Positions 28,496-37,916 of a stretch of 64,000 nucleotides of DNA are shown here, piece after piece (position 1 is the stretch's first letter; each line of letters opens with the position of its first letter). This DNA is from Neohoeflea coraliihabitans (GTDB lineage Bacteria; Pseudomonadota; Alphaproteobacteria; Rhizobiales; Rhizobiaceae): NCBI RefSeq assembly GCF_019334345.1, contig NZ_JAHWQX010000002.1:868001-932000 (forward strand), read 5' to 3'. The translations under genes were made by a program, and so were the position numbers. The notes beneath the pieces were generated by a model. The model saw only the letters and a program-made list of their open reading frames with translations. It made no database searches and was not told the DNA's origin.

Positions 28496-28579
28496 CTACC
28501 ATCCGTTTCCGGAGGCCGGCAGCACCTGTTGCGCCAGCCCCGATTTTTTGTTCGCCGGCATCAGCCGGCCGTCGCGATC

Positions 28580-29326
28580 TCAATCTTCCGCAGGAGGGAC
28601 ATCGGCAGCTCCCGCAGCAGCCCTGCCCTTTCTGCCGTAACCCTTTCCAGCACCATTGCTGCCGGAGCCAGCATTCCCACCGGATAGGCCGGGGGTTTCG
28701 ATCTGAGCCTGCACCGGCGCCGTGGCACGAAAATCGACGAGCCTCTTTGCGCGCTTCACTACACCCTCACCGGCCTGCCCTGCAAGCGCAGTTGCATGGA
28801 TAAACGCCCCATCACCCAGCGCGCGCTCCATTTCCTCCCTTGCAAGAAGGCGAAAGACCGGTATTTCCGGCTCGTCCAAGGTCAGAGCGCGCGCCTTGAT
28901 GGCCTGCGCCAGCTTGCGCACACCGTCGGCGGCGGCGTGCGCTGCATGGAACAGACCTATGGCGTCTCCCGATCGGATCGCAGCATCCGCCTTGGATGCG
29001 CCGGACACGAACTGGCCGGATTTCCTTGCCAATCCCATCATGCCAGCGAGATCAGCTAAAAGCAAAGCATCAATCCGGTCGCCGAGATCTTGCGGCGGGG
29101 TTACAGCTGTCTTCAGCGCCCGCGCAAAAAGATTCTTCCGCACCGCCGTCTCGACAGCCGCACGATCGGCGCGCAACCAGCAGCCACGACCCGGCAATCG
29201 CTGCCTCAGGTCAGGGATGACCGTGCCGTCCGGACCGCCAACGAAGCGGATCAGATCAGCGCTGTCGCCGCGCGCCCGCGTCAGGATGCACATGCGGTCA
29301 TTCAATGGCTCGATCCTGACCTTCAC
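28580..29326 (-). CDS. ylxR: YlxR/DUF448 RNA-binding protein fused to an L7Ae-like domain
   Basis: 248 residues from a GTG start. The N-terminal part (about 10-85) is the YlxR fold: DRMCILTRARGDSADLIRFV and the signature LPGRGCWL (44-51). Residues about 90-190 resemble the L7Ae/S12e RNA-binding fold (LADLAGMMGLARKSGQFVSG, ADAAIRSGDAIGLF), a combination common in alphaproteobacteria. The last 45 residues are Gly/Ala/Lys-rich and probably disordered. The function is not established; YlxR is always linked to nusA and infB and has been tied to RNase P and transcription in some bacteria. It starts 28 bp after nusA. Confidence 0.9.
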   Translation of the reverse strand: MKVRIEPLNDRMCILTRARGDSADLIRFVGGPDGTVIPDLRQRLPGRGCWLRADRAAVETAVRKNLFARALKTAVTPPQDLGDRIDALLLADLAGMMGLARKSGQFVSGASKADAAIRSGDAIGLFHAAHAAADGVRKLAQAIKARALTLDEPEIPVFRLLAREEMERALGDGAFIHATALAGQAGEGVVKRAKRLVDFRATAPVQAQIETPGLSGGNAGSGSNGAGKGYGRKGRAAAGAADVPPAED

Positions 29327-29354
29327 CGCCCGTCACCCTGGTCTGGCGCGTTCG

Positions 29355-31007
29355 TTACGCCTGCTCCGCAGGTGCGTCGGGGGCACTGGCTTCAGCTTCG
29401 GCGGTCTCACCCTCTTCGCCGGCATCCTCTTCGGTTTCCACCTGCATGTCCTCGAGTTCGTCTTCGGTGATCCAACCGACGGCGAGACGCGCCGCAAGGA
29501 TCATCGTCTCGGCCTCGGGCCGCGAGACATCGAGAGACGAGAACAGACCTTCGTGGCGTGTGGTCTCGCCATCCTTGGCTTCCGTCCAGCCGCACAAGTC
29601 ATCGACGGCGCAGCCGGCAAAGTCCTCAAGCGACTTGATGCCGTCCTCGCCGAGCGCGACCATCATCGCCGTCGTCATGCCGCCGACCGACCGCACTTCG
29701 TCCTCAACGCCCATTTCCTTGCGCTTGGCATCCAGTTCGGCTTCGATCTTTTCGAGATATTCCCGGGCCCGGGTCTGCAATTCCTCGGCCGTTTCCTCGT
29801 CGAACCCTTCGATCGAGGTGATTTCGTCGAGGTCCACATAGGCCACTTCTTCGACCTGGCTGAAGCCTTCGGAGGCCAAGACCTGGCCGACCATCTCGTC
29901 GACGTCGAGCGCCTCCATGAACAGGGCCGTGCGCTCGTTGAACTCTTTCTGGCGGCGCTGGCTTTCCTCGTCCTCGGTCAGGATGTCAATGTCCCAGCCG
30001 GTCAGCTGAGAGGCCAGACGGACGTTCTGGCCGCGACGGCCGATCGCCAGGGAAAGCTGCTCATCGGGGACGACGACCTCGATTCGCTCGGCATCCTCAT
30101 CGAGAACGACCTTGGCGACCTCGGCCGGCTGCAGCGCGTTGACAATGAAGGTAGCCGGCGAAGGCGACCACGGAATGATATCGATCTTCTCGCCCTGCAA
30201 TTCGCCGACAACGGCCTGGACACGCGAGCCGCGCATGCCGACGCAGGCGCCGACAGGATCAATCGAGGAATCATTGGAGATGACGGCAATCTTGGCGCGC
30301 GAACCCGGATCGCGGGCGACCGAACGGATCTCGATGATGCCATCATAGATTTCCGGCACCTCCATGGTGAACAGCTTGACCATGAATTGCGGATGCGTGC
30401 GCGAGAGGAAGATCTGCGGGCCCCGTTGTTCGCGGCGCACATCGTAGAGAAAGGCACGGACACGATCGCCGTAGCGGAAGTTCTCGCGCGGGATGGTCTC
30501 ATCGCGGCGGATGATCGCCTCGCCGCGGCCAAGATCAACGATGACATTGCCGTATTCGACCCGCTTGACGGTGCCGTTGACGATCTCGCCAATGCGGTCC
30601 TTGTATTCCTCGAACTGATGGTCGCGCTCGGCTTCGCGGACTTTCTGGACTATGACCTGCTTGGCCGACTGGGCGGCGATGCGGCCAAAGTCCATCGGCG
30701 GCAGCGGATCGGCGATGAAATCGCCAAGCTGGGCATCGGGATTGCGATCGCGTGCCAATGTCAGCGGGATCTGCGTCGAGTAGTCATCGGCATGATCAAC
30801 CACCTCGAGAAGCCGCTGCAGGCGGATCTCGCCAGTGCGCGAATTGATGTCGGCGCGGATATTCGACTCGCTGCCATAGCGCGAGCGCGCCGCCTTCTGA
30901 ATGGCGTCCGCCATGGCGCCGATGACAATCTCACGATCGATGTTCTTCTCCCGCGCCACCGCGTCGGCGATTTGCAGAAGTTCAAGCCTGTTGGCGCTGA
31001 CTGCCAT
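29355..31007 (-). CDS. nusA: transcription termination/antitermination factor NusA
   Basis: A 550-residue RNA polymerase-binding factor controlling pausing, termination and antitermination. In order: the N-terminal RNAP-binding domain (about 1-125), S1 ([24 protein letters not shown]), KH1 ([27 protein letters not shown]) and KH2 ([16 protein letters not shown]). Two helix-hairpin-helix-type C-terminal repeats then follow (about 360-500), with an acidic Ala/Glu-rich tail. The ATG at 31007 ([12 protein letters not shown]) is preferred, with GGAG 7 nt upstream; another ATG lies four codons earlier. It follows rimP in the operon. Confidence 0.96.
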   Translation of the reverse strand: MAVSANRLELLQIADAVAREKNIDREIVIGAMADAIQKAARSRYGSESNIRADINSRTGEIRLQRLLEVVDHADDYSTQIPLTLARDRNPDAQLGDFIADPLPPMDFGRIAAQSAKQVIVQKVREAERDHQFEEYKDRIGEIVNGTVKRVEYGNVIVDLGRGEAIIRRDETIPRENFRYGDRVRAFLYDVRREQRGPQIFLSRTHPQFMVKLFTMEVPEIYDGIIEIRSVARDPGSRAKIAVISNDSSIDPVGACVGMRGSRVQAVVGELQGEKIDIIPWSPSPATFIVNALQPAEVAKVVLDEDAERIEVVVPDEQLSLAIGRRGQNVRLASQLTGWDIDILTEDEESQRRQKEFNERTALFMEALDVDEMVGQVLASEGFSQVEEVAYVDLDEITSIEGFDEETAEELQTRAREYLEKIEAELDAKRKEMGVEDEVRSVGGMTTAMMVALGEDGIKSLEDFAGCAVDDLCGWTEAKDGETTRHEGLFSSLDVSRPEAETMILAARLAVGWITEDELEDMQVETEEDAGEEGETAEAEASAPDAPAEQA

Positions 31008-31079
31008 TGTCTTCTCCATCTGTTCCTGCCGGAAGTTGCCCTGCAGGTGGGTGCTGAGGCGCCACGCGGGCGCTGATCC

Positions 31080-31097
31080 GGAGGCCGGCCGGCCTCC
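31080..31097 (-). repeat. 18-bp perfect palindrome in the rimP-nusA spacer
   Basis: GGAGGCCGGCCGGCCTCC reads the same on both strands and as RNA would fold into a 7-bp stem with a GGCC loop. It lies 73 bp before the nusA start, in a 154-bp gap. It may be an attenuation or processing site, but no T-run follows. Confidence 0.5.
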
Positions 31098-31161
31098 CCT
31101 TCAAATTGTCTTGGCTGCCGATACTCATCCCGCCGATCTTCGCTGGCGGGCATGGCAGTTC

Positions 31162-31779
31162 CTACGCGTTGTCTCCGTCGCCGGCAGAACCCTCCGGCGA
31201 TTCGAGATCGCTGGCATTGCGGGCCTGCTTGGCGGCCTTGTCGGCACGCAGCGATTCACGCACCAGTTCATCGGTCAGCACAAGCTTGGCTTCGGCGAGC
31301 GCGGAAAACGGGATCTGCGAGCGCGTTTCCTCGCCATAGGCGGGCTGATCGCGCTCGATGACGAAATGCGTGTCGCTGACATCGCGGATATAGCCGCGGA
31401 ACCGCTTGCGGCCATCGAGCATCTGCGAGGTGTCGACCCGGGCAAGGAAGCCTTCCCAGCGCTTGAAGTCCTCAACGCGGACCAGTGGCCGATCAATCCC
31501 CGGCGAGGAAATCTCCAGATGATAGGCCTTGTCGAGCGGGTCCTCGACATCAAGGACCGGCGAGATCGCACGCGACACCGCCTCGCAATCCTCCACCGTC
31601 ATCGTTCCGTCGGGACGTTCAGCCATGATCTGCAAGGTCATGCCGTTTTGACCAGAAACGCGGACCCGCACCAACCGGTACTGCAGTGCAGCCAGAACCG
31701 GCTCAATGATCGCGGCGATGCGCGCATCAACACCTGTTTCCGTCACTATCCGGGGCTGGCTATCGTCGTTCTGCGTCAT
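31162..31779 (-). CDS. rimP: ribosome maturation factor RimP
   Basis: A 205-residue factor for 30S maturation. The N-terminal alpha/beta domain carries [40 protein letters not shown], and the family hallmark [20 protein letters not shown]. The C-terminal SH3-like domain is [19 protein letters not shown]. An extra Ala/Ser/Glu-rich tail closes it. The start [12 protein letters not shown] is used; an ATG five codons upstream and a longer open frame exist, but the terminator at 31855-31888 lies inside that longer frame. It leads the rimP-nusA-ylxR-infB-rbfA-truB-rpsO-pnp block. Confidence 0.93.
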   Translation of the reverse strand: MTQNDDSQPRIVTETGVDARIAAIIEPVLAALQYRLVRVRVSGQNGMTLQIMAERPDGTMTVEDCEAVSRAISPVLDVEDPLDKAYHLEISSPGIDRPLVRVEDFKRWEGFLARVDTSQMLDGRKRFRGYIRDVSDTHFVIERDQPAYGEETRSQIPFSALAEAKLVLTDELVRESLRADKAAKQARNASDLESPEGSAGDGDNA

Positions 31780-31854
31780 TGGCTCTTTCTGCATCCGCCG
31801 GGACTCATCCGTCCTGATGTCGCGATTGCGTTCTCCGACCCCTGATCCGCCTAA

Positions 31855-31888
31855 CAAAAAAGAGCGGGTCCGGCGGGGCCCACTCTTG
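31855..31888 (-). terminator. intrinsic terminator after trmB
   Basis: On the minus strand AAGAG-type arms (31883-31887 and 31860-31864), one C-A mismatch and a 6-bp GC stem around a 4-nt loop are followed by a T-run (31855-31861 on the plus strand is A-rich). It separates the metK-trmB transcript from the rimP-nusA operon. Confidence 0.85.
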
Positions 31889-32034
31889 TCCAAAGCGATC
31901 AAGATGTGGGGTGGATATAATCCTTTTCGCACGGCGATGCAAGCCGGAGCGCGGAGAGCATGCCAAGCGGTCGTGGCCCGGTCGGACAGAGCGTGTCATC
32001 GCCGTTCGGGGGCGCCGTTCGCGGGGGGCTCGGC

Positions 32035-32733
32035 TCAGAGACGCACGAAGCTTAGATATGCCGGCGTGCGTCCCTCGCGGATCGCCTTGGCCTCATAGCG
32101 GGTTCCCGGCCAACCGGCCCATGCGGTCTGCCAGTCGGCGGCACTTTGCGCCTGCCAGTCGAAACGCTGGTCGGCGATGAGATGCTGCAGGGTCCAGTTG
32201 ACGTAAGTGTCGATATCGGAGGCAAAGCAAAAGCTGCCTCCCGGCTTGAGGACGCGGGCAAAGCGCTCGATGTTGGCTGGATTGACGAAGCGACGTTTCC
32301 AGTGGCGCTTCTTCGGCCAGGGATCGGGATAAAGCAGATCGATGCGGTCGAGGGAGGCGCTCGGCAGCCAGTCGAGCACCCGCGTGGCATCGTCTGTATA
32401 GACCCGCACATTGTCCGGGTTGCGATCTTGCAAGGCGAGCAGGAATTTACCCATTGAGTTGACGAAGGGTTCAACGCCGATGAACCCGGTCCGCGGGTTT
32501 TCCGAGACGCGATGCAACAGATGCTCGCCGGCGCCGAAACCGATTTCCATCCGGATCGTGTCGATGGCGACCGGCCACAGACCTGCCAGATCCCGTGGCG
32601 GCGGCGTGTCCAGATCGAGCCCGATGCGCGGCAGCAGCTCGGCCATCGCCTGGCGCTGGCTGTCGCGCAGATGTTTGCCCTTGCGGCGGCCGAAAAAAGC
32701 TTCCGTGGCGCGCTGTCGGCGGGGCTCGTTCAT
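32035..32733 (-). CDS. trmB: tRNA (guanine-46-N7)-methyltransferase TrmB
   Basis: A 232-residue class I SAM-dependent methyltransferase making m7G46 in the variable loop of tRNAs. Visible are [13 protein letters not shown] (SAM site), [29 protein letters not shown] (the TrmB catalytic and RNA-binding signature) and [14 protein letters not shown]. The ATG at 32733 (MNEPRRQR) is chosen over a longer frame that overlaps metK. It lies 59 bp downstream of metK, and the two are likely co-transcribed. Confidence 0.96.
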   Translation of the reverse strand: MNEPRRQRATEAFFGRRKGKHLRDSQRQAMAELLPRIGLDLDTPPPRDLAGLWPVAIDTIRMEIGFGAGEHLLHRVSENPRTGFIGVEPFVNSMGKFLLALQDRNPDNVRVYTDDATRVLDWLPSASLDRIDLLYPDPWPKKRHWKRRFVNPANIERFARVLKPGGSFCFASDIDTYVNWTLQHLIADQRFDWQAQSAADWQTAWAGWPGTRYEAKAIREGRTPAYLSFVRL

Positions 32734-32792
32734 GGTGCATCTCGCTGCCGGCTGGCTCGGCCGGATCGATATATGAGTGGCGGTTGGCGCAA

Positions 32793-34061
32793 TCAGCCCT
32801 TTGCAGCTTCCTTGAGGGTCTTTACCAGGTCGGTCTTTTCCCATGCGAAAGCGCCGCCGCGCGCCTTGCGTCCGAAATGGCCGTAGGCGGCTGTTCGGGC
32901 ATAAATTGGCCGGTTCAGGTCAAGATGCCGGCGGATGCCTGTCGGCGACAGATCCATCGAGGCGCGGATGGCTTTTTCGACAGTCGCTTCATCGACCTTG
33001 CCGGTGCCATGCAGATCAACGTAGACCGAAAGCGGCTGTGCCACGCCGATGGCATAGGAGAGCTGGATGGTGCAGCGCTCGGCCAGGCGAGCAGCGACCA
33101 CGTTCTTGGCCAGATAGCGGGCCGCATAGGCGGCGGAGCGATCAACCTTGGTGGTATCCTTGCCGGAAAAGGCACCACCGCCGTGCGGCGCGGCGCCGCC
33201 ATAGGTGTCGACGATGATCTTGCGGCCGGTGAGACCAGCATCGCCATCCGGACCGCCGATCACGAATTTTCCGGTCGGGTTGATGTACCAGACGCAGTCA
33301 TCGGCGATGGCCAGGTTGCCGAGAGCCAGGGCCTGGCGCACATAGGGCTCGACCACCTGCCGAACCTTGGCGGAATCCCAATTGGGATCGAGATGCTGCG
33401 TTGACAACACGATCGACGTGACCGCAACCGGTTCGCCGTTCTCATAGCGTACGGTGATCTGCGTTTTGGCATCGGGGCCAAGCCGGGCGGCATCGCCGAC
33501 CCCGGACTTGCGCGCCTCGGCCAACAATTCGAGAATCTTGTGCGCGTAGTAGATCGGTGCAGGCATGAGGTCGGGCGTTTCGCGGCAGGCAAAACCGAAC
33601 ATGATGCCCTGATCACCAGCCCCCTCTTCGCCCTGCCGATCGGCGGCGTTGTCGACGCCCTGGGCAATCTCGGCCGACTGGGCATGCAGCAGCACATCGA
33701 TCTTGCAGGTCTTCCAGTGGAAGCCGTCCTGCTCATAGCCGATGTCACGGATGGCGCGCCGCGCCGCGGAGCGAAAGCGCCCAGGCGCAATCAGGGGATT
33801 GCCATGGTCATCGGTGACGACGTTCCCGGCCTTGTCCCTGCGGCACAGGGTTTCCGGAACGCGGACTTCGCCAGCGATGACCACACGGTTGGTTGTGGCC
33901 AAAGTTTCGCAGGCTACCCGCACAGTCCATGGGTCCAGGCCGGTCTTCTTCGCTTCCCGATAGACCAGATCGACAATCTCGTCGGAAATACGATCGCAAA
34001 CCTTGTCGGGGTGTCCTTCAGAGACCGATTCAGATGTGAACAGGTAGTTCGAACGCCCCAT
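32793..34061 (-). CDS. metK: S-adenosylmethionine synthetase
   Basis: A 422-residue enzyme making S-adenosylmethionine from methionine and ATP. Motifs are [13 protein letters not shown] at the N-terminus, ATP-binding [10 protein letters not shown], and the P-loop-like [19 protein letters not shown]. It is slightly longer than E. coli MetK (384) because of inserts such as residues 72-95, typical of alphaproteobacteria. GGAG lies 7 nt before the ATG. A 22-bp near-palindrome 73-94 bp upstream is a candidate operator. A helix-turn-helix regulator gene is immediately upstream. Confidence 0.97.
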   Translation of the reverse strand: MGRSNYLFTSESVSEGHPDKVCDRISDEIVDLVYREAKKTGLDPWTVRVACETLATTNRVVIAGEVRVPETLCRRDKAGNVVTDDHGNPLIAPGRFRSAARRAIRDIGYEQDGFHWKTCKIDVLLHAQSAEIAQGVDNAADRQGEEGAGDQGIMFGFACRETPDLMPAPIYYAHKILELLAEARKSGVGDAARLGPDAKTQITVRYENGEPVAVTSIVLSTQHLDPNWDSAKVRQVVEPYVRQALALGNLAIADDCVWYINPTGKFVIGGPDGDAGLTGRKIIVDTYGGAAPHGGGAFSGKDTTKVDRSAAYAARYLAKNVVAARLAERCTIQLSYAIGVAQPLSVYVDLHGTGKVDEATVEKAIRASMDLSPTGIRRHLDLNRPIYARTAAYGHFGRKARGGAFAWEKTDLVKTLKEAAKG

Positions 34062-34133
34062 GCCGTGGCTCCATACTCGCGCGTTGACCCCGCCTGTTTA
34101 GAGAAGGGACCAATGTCTGGCAAGTGGCACAAC

Positions 34134-34155
34134 GATATAAAGATGTCTTGATATC
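34134..34155. promoter_or_regulatory. 22-bp AT-rich near-palindrome upstream of metK
   Basis: GATATAAAGATGTCTTGATATC: 9 of 11 symmetric positions pair. It lies 73 bp before the metK ATG in a 195-bp gap and is followed at 34155-34168 by a hairpin CGCTTC-AC-GAAGCG. The layout suggests a transcription-factor operator controlling metK. ArsR-type methionine or SAH regulators of alphaproteobacteria are candidates from memory, but no such regulator is encoded in the window. Confidence 0.5.
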
Positions 34156-34256
34156 GCTTCACGAAGCGGCCGAAATCCCGGCTTGGAACGCGATGCAAGC
34201 AGCACCGGTACCATCAACCCGAATTGCAGTACTGGTTTATGGGAGCAGTATGACTG

Positions 34257-34676
34257 TCAGTCGCCGTCTTCTTCGGCGGCCAGCACCTTGACGAGATCAA
34301 CGATCTTGCGGCGCACCTTCGGATCGCCGATTTTCACGAAAGCCCGGTTAAGCTGCAATCCTTCGGAGGACGACAGGAAATCGACCACATAGTTCGATGA
34401 ATTGGCTTCGGCCATGCCCCCCTGGGCGGTCCCCACGTCGCTCGGGGCATCTTCGAAGAAGAACGACACCGGCACATTGAGAATGGTCGAGATATTCTGC
34501 AACCGGCTGGCCCCGACCCGGTTCGTCCCCTTCTCGTATTTCTGGATCTGCTGAAAGGTGATGCCAAGCGCTTCGCCAAGCTTTTCCTGGCTCATGCCGA
34601 GCATGGTGCGGCGCAAACGCACACGGCTGCCGACATGGACGTCGATCGGATTGGGTTTCTTCTTCGTCTCAATCAT
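34257..34676 (-). CDS. Cro/CI-type helix-turn-helix regulator
   Basis: A 139-residue XRE-family DNA-binding protein: HVGSRVRLRRTMLGMSQEKL, GEALGITFQQIQKYEKGTNR and VGASRLQNISTILNVPVSFFF make a complete HTH_3 domain (about 13-75). A C-terminal extension follows (FLSSSEGLQLNRAFVKIGDP, RRKIVDLVKVLAAEE) of the type conserved in Rhizobiales. The start MIETKKKPNPIDVHVG has AGGA 8 nt upstream. It lies between lnt and metK, an arrangement conserved in the order. The targets are unknown; whether it acts on the metK operator is untested. Confidence 0.9.
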   Translation of the reverse strand: MIETKKKPNPIDVHVGSRVRLRRTMLGMSQEKLGEALGITFQQIQKYEKGTNRVGASRLQNISTILNVPVSFFFEDAPSDVGTAQGGMAEANSSNYVVDFLSSSEGLQLNRAFVKIGDPKVRRKIVDLVKVLAAEEDGD

Positions 34677-34821
34677 CTGGAATATCCTGCACGAGGCGAT
34701 GCTTCGCCCCTTCGTTATCGTTAGGCCCCGTTCTCGTTTGCGCAAAAAGCCCCAAGAATCAGTGCAAGGATACACGGGACGCGGGTTGACAGAGGAACTA
34801 TGCAATTTCAGGGGTTTTCCG

Positions 34822-36438
34822 TCAATCACGCGCCGACCACTTACTCCCGCGAGCAAACAGCCCGATCAACACCATTATGGCGAATAGGCTCCAAAAGTTA
34901 AGTTGTCTTTTCGCATAGCTCGATCGCGCACTGTTTTCCGTGCTGATTGCCATGTCGAGATTGCCGCGCTGACCAAGCGGCAGGACGCCCAGCAAGCGGC
35001 CGCGAGCGTCGATGATTGACGAGATACCAGAGTTGGCAGCCCGCAGCATGGGCCTGCCGACCTCGACAGCGCGCAAACGCGCCTGCTGCAGGTGCTGATA
35101 GGGTCCCGGAGTGGCGCCGAACCAGCCGTCATTGGTGACATTGATCAGCATATCGCCGCTGTTCCCTTCGATCTCCGCCTGAGCCGGAAAGATGGCCTCA
35201 TAGCAGATCAGCGGCAGGGCACGCCGGTCGCCGGGAAGCGTCAGGAATTGACGGTTCGGTGCGGCGGAAAATCCGCCGAAGCTCTCGGCGATGGTGCGCA
35301 ATCCGAACCAGCCGAGCACAGATTCGAATGGCAGATATTCGCCGAAGGGAACAAGGTGCACCTTGTCGGCAGCAGCAACGATCTCGCCGGCGTCGTCAAT
35401 CGCATAGACAGAATTGTAGTAACGCGGTTCCGTGCTCGCGGCATCTTCAACGCGCACCGCGCCGGCAAGCAGTAGCTGTCCGGCCTGCAAGGTCTGGGCA
35501 ATGCGGGCCAGAGCTTCGGGATTGCTGGTCAGCAGAAACGGCACGGCCGTTTCCGGCCATATGATCAGGTCCGGCTTTCCCGGACCCTCCGCGGATGCCT
35601 TTTCCAGTCCGTCTCCCGGCGGCGCCGCTGTCAGGGTGAGAAGACCTGCAAAGATCGCCTCGCGGTCGGCTGGCTCCCACTTGGCCGCCTGATCTACTGC
35701 CGGCTGCACGATGCGCACGCGCAAGGCATCATTGCCTGCCAGCTCAGATGGGCCGTCGCGCAGCGCGTAGAAGCCATAACCGAGATGAGCGCTGAACAAG
35801 GCAGCCGCCAGGAGCAGTCCGGGCGTGCGCCCGCGCCGGGTGACAAGGAGCGCCGGCGCAGCGAAAATGAACACAGCAAGGAGGTTGAGGCCGTCAAGAC
35901 CGATCAAGCCCGCGGTCTGCATCATCAGCGGCACCGGCGCGATCGTTTGCCCGAGCGCGTTCCAGGGAAAACCGGTGAGAAGAAACTGGCGCGCATATTC
36001 GAGAAGAGCAAAGGACACGGAAAAAAGCGCGATCCGTCCGAAACCATCGTTCCAGAACAGGCGTGCCAAGGCGGTGGCTGCTCCGTAAAAGAGCGCGAGA
36101 ACGGCCGGCAGGCCAATCACGGCCAGTGGCAGCGCCCAGGCGAATTGATCGGCATCGGCAAGCAACGCATTGCCCAGCCACCAGAGGCCGGCGATGAAAT
36201 AGCCGAAGCCGAACCACCAACCCACCATGAAGGCGGGGCGCATGCGCATCACAAGACCGCCGTGGCCTTCACTGCTGGCGCCGTCGAGCAGCCAAACAAG
36301 CACCGGCAGCGAGATGAACATTACCGCGAAGAAGTTGACGGGTGCCAGCGCTAGTGCGCCGAGAGCGCCAGCAACAAAGGCAAGCGAGGCACGACGCCAG
36401 CCGCAGGCGAGCATGATTTTTTCAGCCAGACGATCCAC
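34822..36438 (-). CDS. lnt: apolipoprotein N-acyltransferase
   Basis: A 538-residue inner-membrane enzyme that adds the third acyl chain to the N-terminal Cys of lipoproteins. About six N-terminal membrane helices precede a periplasmic nitrilase-like domain (about 240-500) and a final helix (FWSLFAIMVLIGLF). The catalytic Glu-Lys-Cys triad is E296 (IIWPETAVPF), K359 (DKVHLVPFGEYLPF) and C412 (LICYEAIFP). The start is GTG. It is downstream of the corC-like gene, the common corC-lnt pairing. Confidence 0.96.
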   Translation of the reverse strand: MDRLAEKIMLACGWRRASLAFVAGALGALALAPVNFFAVMFISLPVLVWLLDGASSEGHGGLVMRMRPAFMVGWWFGFGYFIAGLWWLGNALLADADQFAWALPLAVIGLPAVLALFYGAATALARLFWNDGFGRIALFSVSFALLEYARQFLLTGFPWNALGQTIAPVPLMMQTAGLIGLDGLNLLAVFIFAAPALLVTRRGRTPGLLLAAALFSAHLGYGFYALRDGPSELAGNDALRVRIVQPAVDQAAKWEPADREAIFAGLLTLTAAPPGDGLEKASAEGPGKPDLIIWPETAVPFLLTSNPEALARIAQTLQAGQLLLAGAVRVEDAASTEPRYYNSVYAIDDAGEIVAAADKVHLVPFGEYLPFESVLGWFGLRTIAESFGGFSAAPNRQFLTLPGDRRALPLICYEAIFPAQAEIEGNSGDMLINVTNDGWFGATPGPYQHLQQARLRAVEVGRPMLRAANSGISSIIDARGRLLGVLPLGQRGNLDMAISTENSARSSYAKRQLNFWSLFAIMVLIGLFARGSKWSARD

Positions 36439-36548
36439 TTCGACCCCCGCGCCGCATCCTTGGCAGCGAATCAGTGCGCGCAGTGTTTCAGAAACGGCCG
36501 AATTTGAAAGCCGGTTGTAACCGCCAGGCGCGAAGCCGCCTGGCGATC

Positions 36549-37904
36549 TTAACTTGAACCGCTGTCCCCCGACCGCACCGTCGTAGAACGTACCTGCGAA
36601 GCGGATCCTGACGCCGAATTCTGACCCGGGCCGGTAGCGGTTGCTGATGCTGGATCAGCGCGATGAAGCCGACGCCGCGCGAGATGTCGGCCGCGCAGGA
36701 TTCGGACCCGCTTGATACGGCGGGGATCAGCGTCGAGAACCTGGAACTCGAAACCCGGGATGGTCTGAACCACCTCGCCGCGCGCCGGGATGCGGCCAAG
36801 CTCGGAAAAGATCAGGCCCCCAAGCGTATCAACGTCTTCACTCTGTTCCGCCACATCGAAATCAGATCCGATCACCTCGACGAGGTCATCCAGTTCGACC
36901 CTGGCGTCGGCGGTCCAGATATCATCGCCGGTGCGCTTGATCATGTTCTCCTCGTCGAGATCATGTTCGTCGGCGATATCCCCGACAACCATTTCGACAA
37001 TGTCCTCGAGCGAGACAAGACCGTCCGTGCCGCCATATTCGTCGATCACCAGCGCCATCTGGATCCGTCTGGCTTGCATGTGTTGCATGAGATCGGAAGC
37101 CAACATGGAAGCGGGCACGAACAACACGTTGCGGACGAGACCCGATTGCTGCAGCGTCATTGTCAAATCAACCTGAGACAGATCGAGCTTTTCCGGCGCC
37201 TTGTCGCCCCGTTTGCGGGCGCCGCCCGCTGCGGCAGGCCGACCGTTTCCATTGCGCCCATTGCCGTTGCGAGCGTTGCCGTTGCTTGGGCGCGCACTGC
37301 CGCTGGCACGGCGCTTGGTGCGGTTCTGCTTGATCAGCCAGCCCAGCAGATCGCGGATATGGATCATGCCGCGCGGATCATCCAACGTCTCGGAATAAAC
37401 CGGCATGCGCGACCGGCCGGAGTCCTCGAACAGCTTTAACAACGCGCCGATGGTGGTTGATTCCTCTACAGCCTCGATATCGGCGCGCGGCACCATGATA
37501 TCATCGACGCGGACTTCGCGCAGACGCAGGATGTTATTGAGCATGGCGCGTTCGCCGGGGCTGAACGCCTCATGCAGATCACCGCCAAGCTGCAACGCAT
37601 CGGTAAGGTTTTCACGCAGGGCCTCGCCATCGGACGGCGGAAAAAGCATGCGCCGCAAGCGTTGCAGGAGACCGCCCGAGGGACCGATGGAATTCGCGAC
37701 GGACTTCGCGCTGCGTGCATCCGCCCGCTCATCGGCGGGCCGCGGTGCCTGCGCTGAAGGAGGATCGGCGGCCGCCGCTTCCGGACCGTCAGAGTCCAAA
37801 GAGGGCGGCCTCGCAGATTGACTACTGTCGCCGTCGTCGCTGCCGGCCCCATCGGGGTCCGGCGTTGGTTCGGTGCCTGGCACCGACGTCTCTACCTTGT
37901 TCAT
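36549..37904 (-). CDS. CorC/HlyC-family CBS-domain protein
   Basis: 451 residues without the DUF21 membrane part, so the soluble CorC type associated with Mg/Co homeostasis and ybeY-lnt clusters. A disordered acidic Ala/Pro/Ser N-terminus (1-70) precedes two CBS motifs (VDDIMVPRADIEAVEEST at about 133-197; RNVLFVPASMLASDLM to EDIVEMVVGDIADEHD at about 258-315). The CorC_HlyC domain is at about 325-405. Between the CBS motifs lies a low-complexity Asn/Gly/Arg insert (206-222, SNGNARNGNGRNGNGRP). A second Ser/Ala-rich tail ends the protein. The true function is not settled for the family. ybeY ends 12 bp upstream. Confidence 0.9.
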   Translation of the reverse strand: MNKVETSVPGTEPTPDPDGAGSDDGDSSQSARPPSLDSDGPEAAAADPPSAQAPRPADERADARSAKSVANSIGPSGGLLQRLRRMLFPPSDGEALRENLTDALQLGGDLHEAFSPGERAMLNNILRLREVRVDDIMVPRADIEAVEESTTIGALLKLFEDSGRSRMPVYSETLDDPRGMIHIRDLLGWLIKQNRTKRRASGSARPSNGNARNGNGRNGNGRPAAAGGARKRGDKAPEKLDLSQVDLTMTLQQSGLVRNVLFVPASMLASDLMQHMQARRIQMALVIDEYGGTDGLVSLEDIVEMVVGDIADEHDLDEENMIKRTGDDIWTADARVELDDLVEVIGSDFDVAEQSEDVDTLGGLIFSELGRIPARGEVVQTIPGFEFQVLDADPRRIKRVRILRGRHLARRRLHRADPASATATGPGQNSASGSASQVRSTTVRSGDSGSS

Positions 37905-37916
37905 TGTCGCTTCATG

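Noticed and set aside
28722-31076. 784-codon open frame on the plus strand opposite ylxR-nusA
   Set aside because: Shadow of nusA and ylxR; the same explanation covers the long plus-strand frames opposite truB, phoH, miaB, pnp and glnD.
31780-32034. initiator tRNA gene before rimP, as found in enterobacteria
   Set aside because: No T-loop GGTTCRANNCC or acceptor-stem pairing was recognised; the gap holds only the trmB terminator. No tRNA was recognised anywhere in the window.
34062-34256. SAM riboswitch upstream of metK
   Set aside because: I looked for SAM-I/II/V-type core sequences on the minus strand and did not recognise any; the clear signal there is a DNA palindrome.
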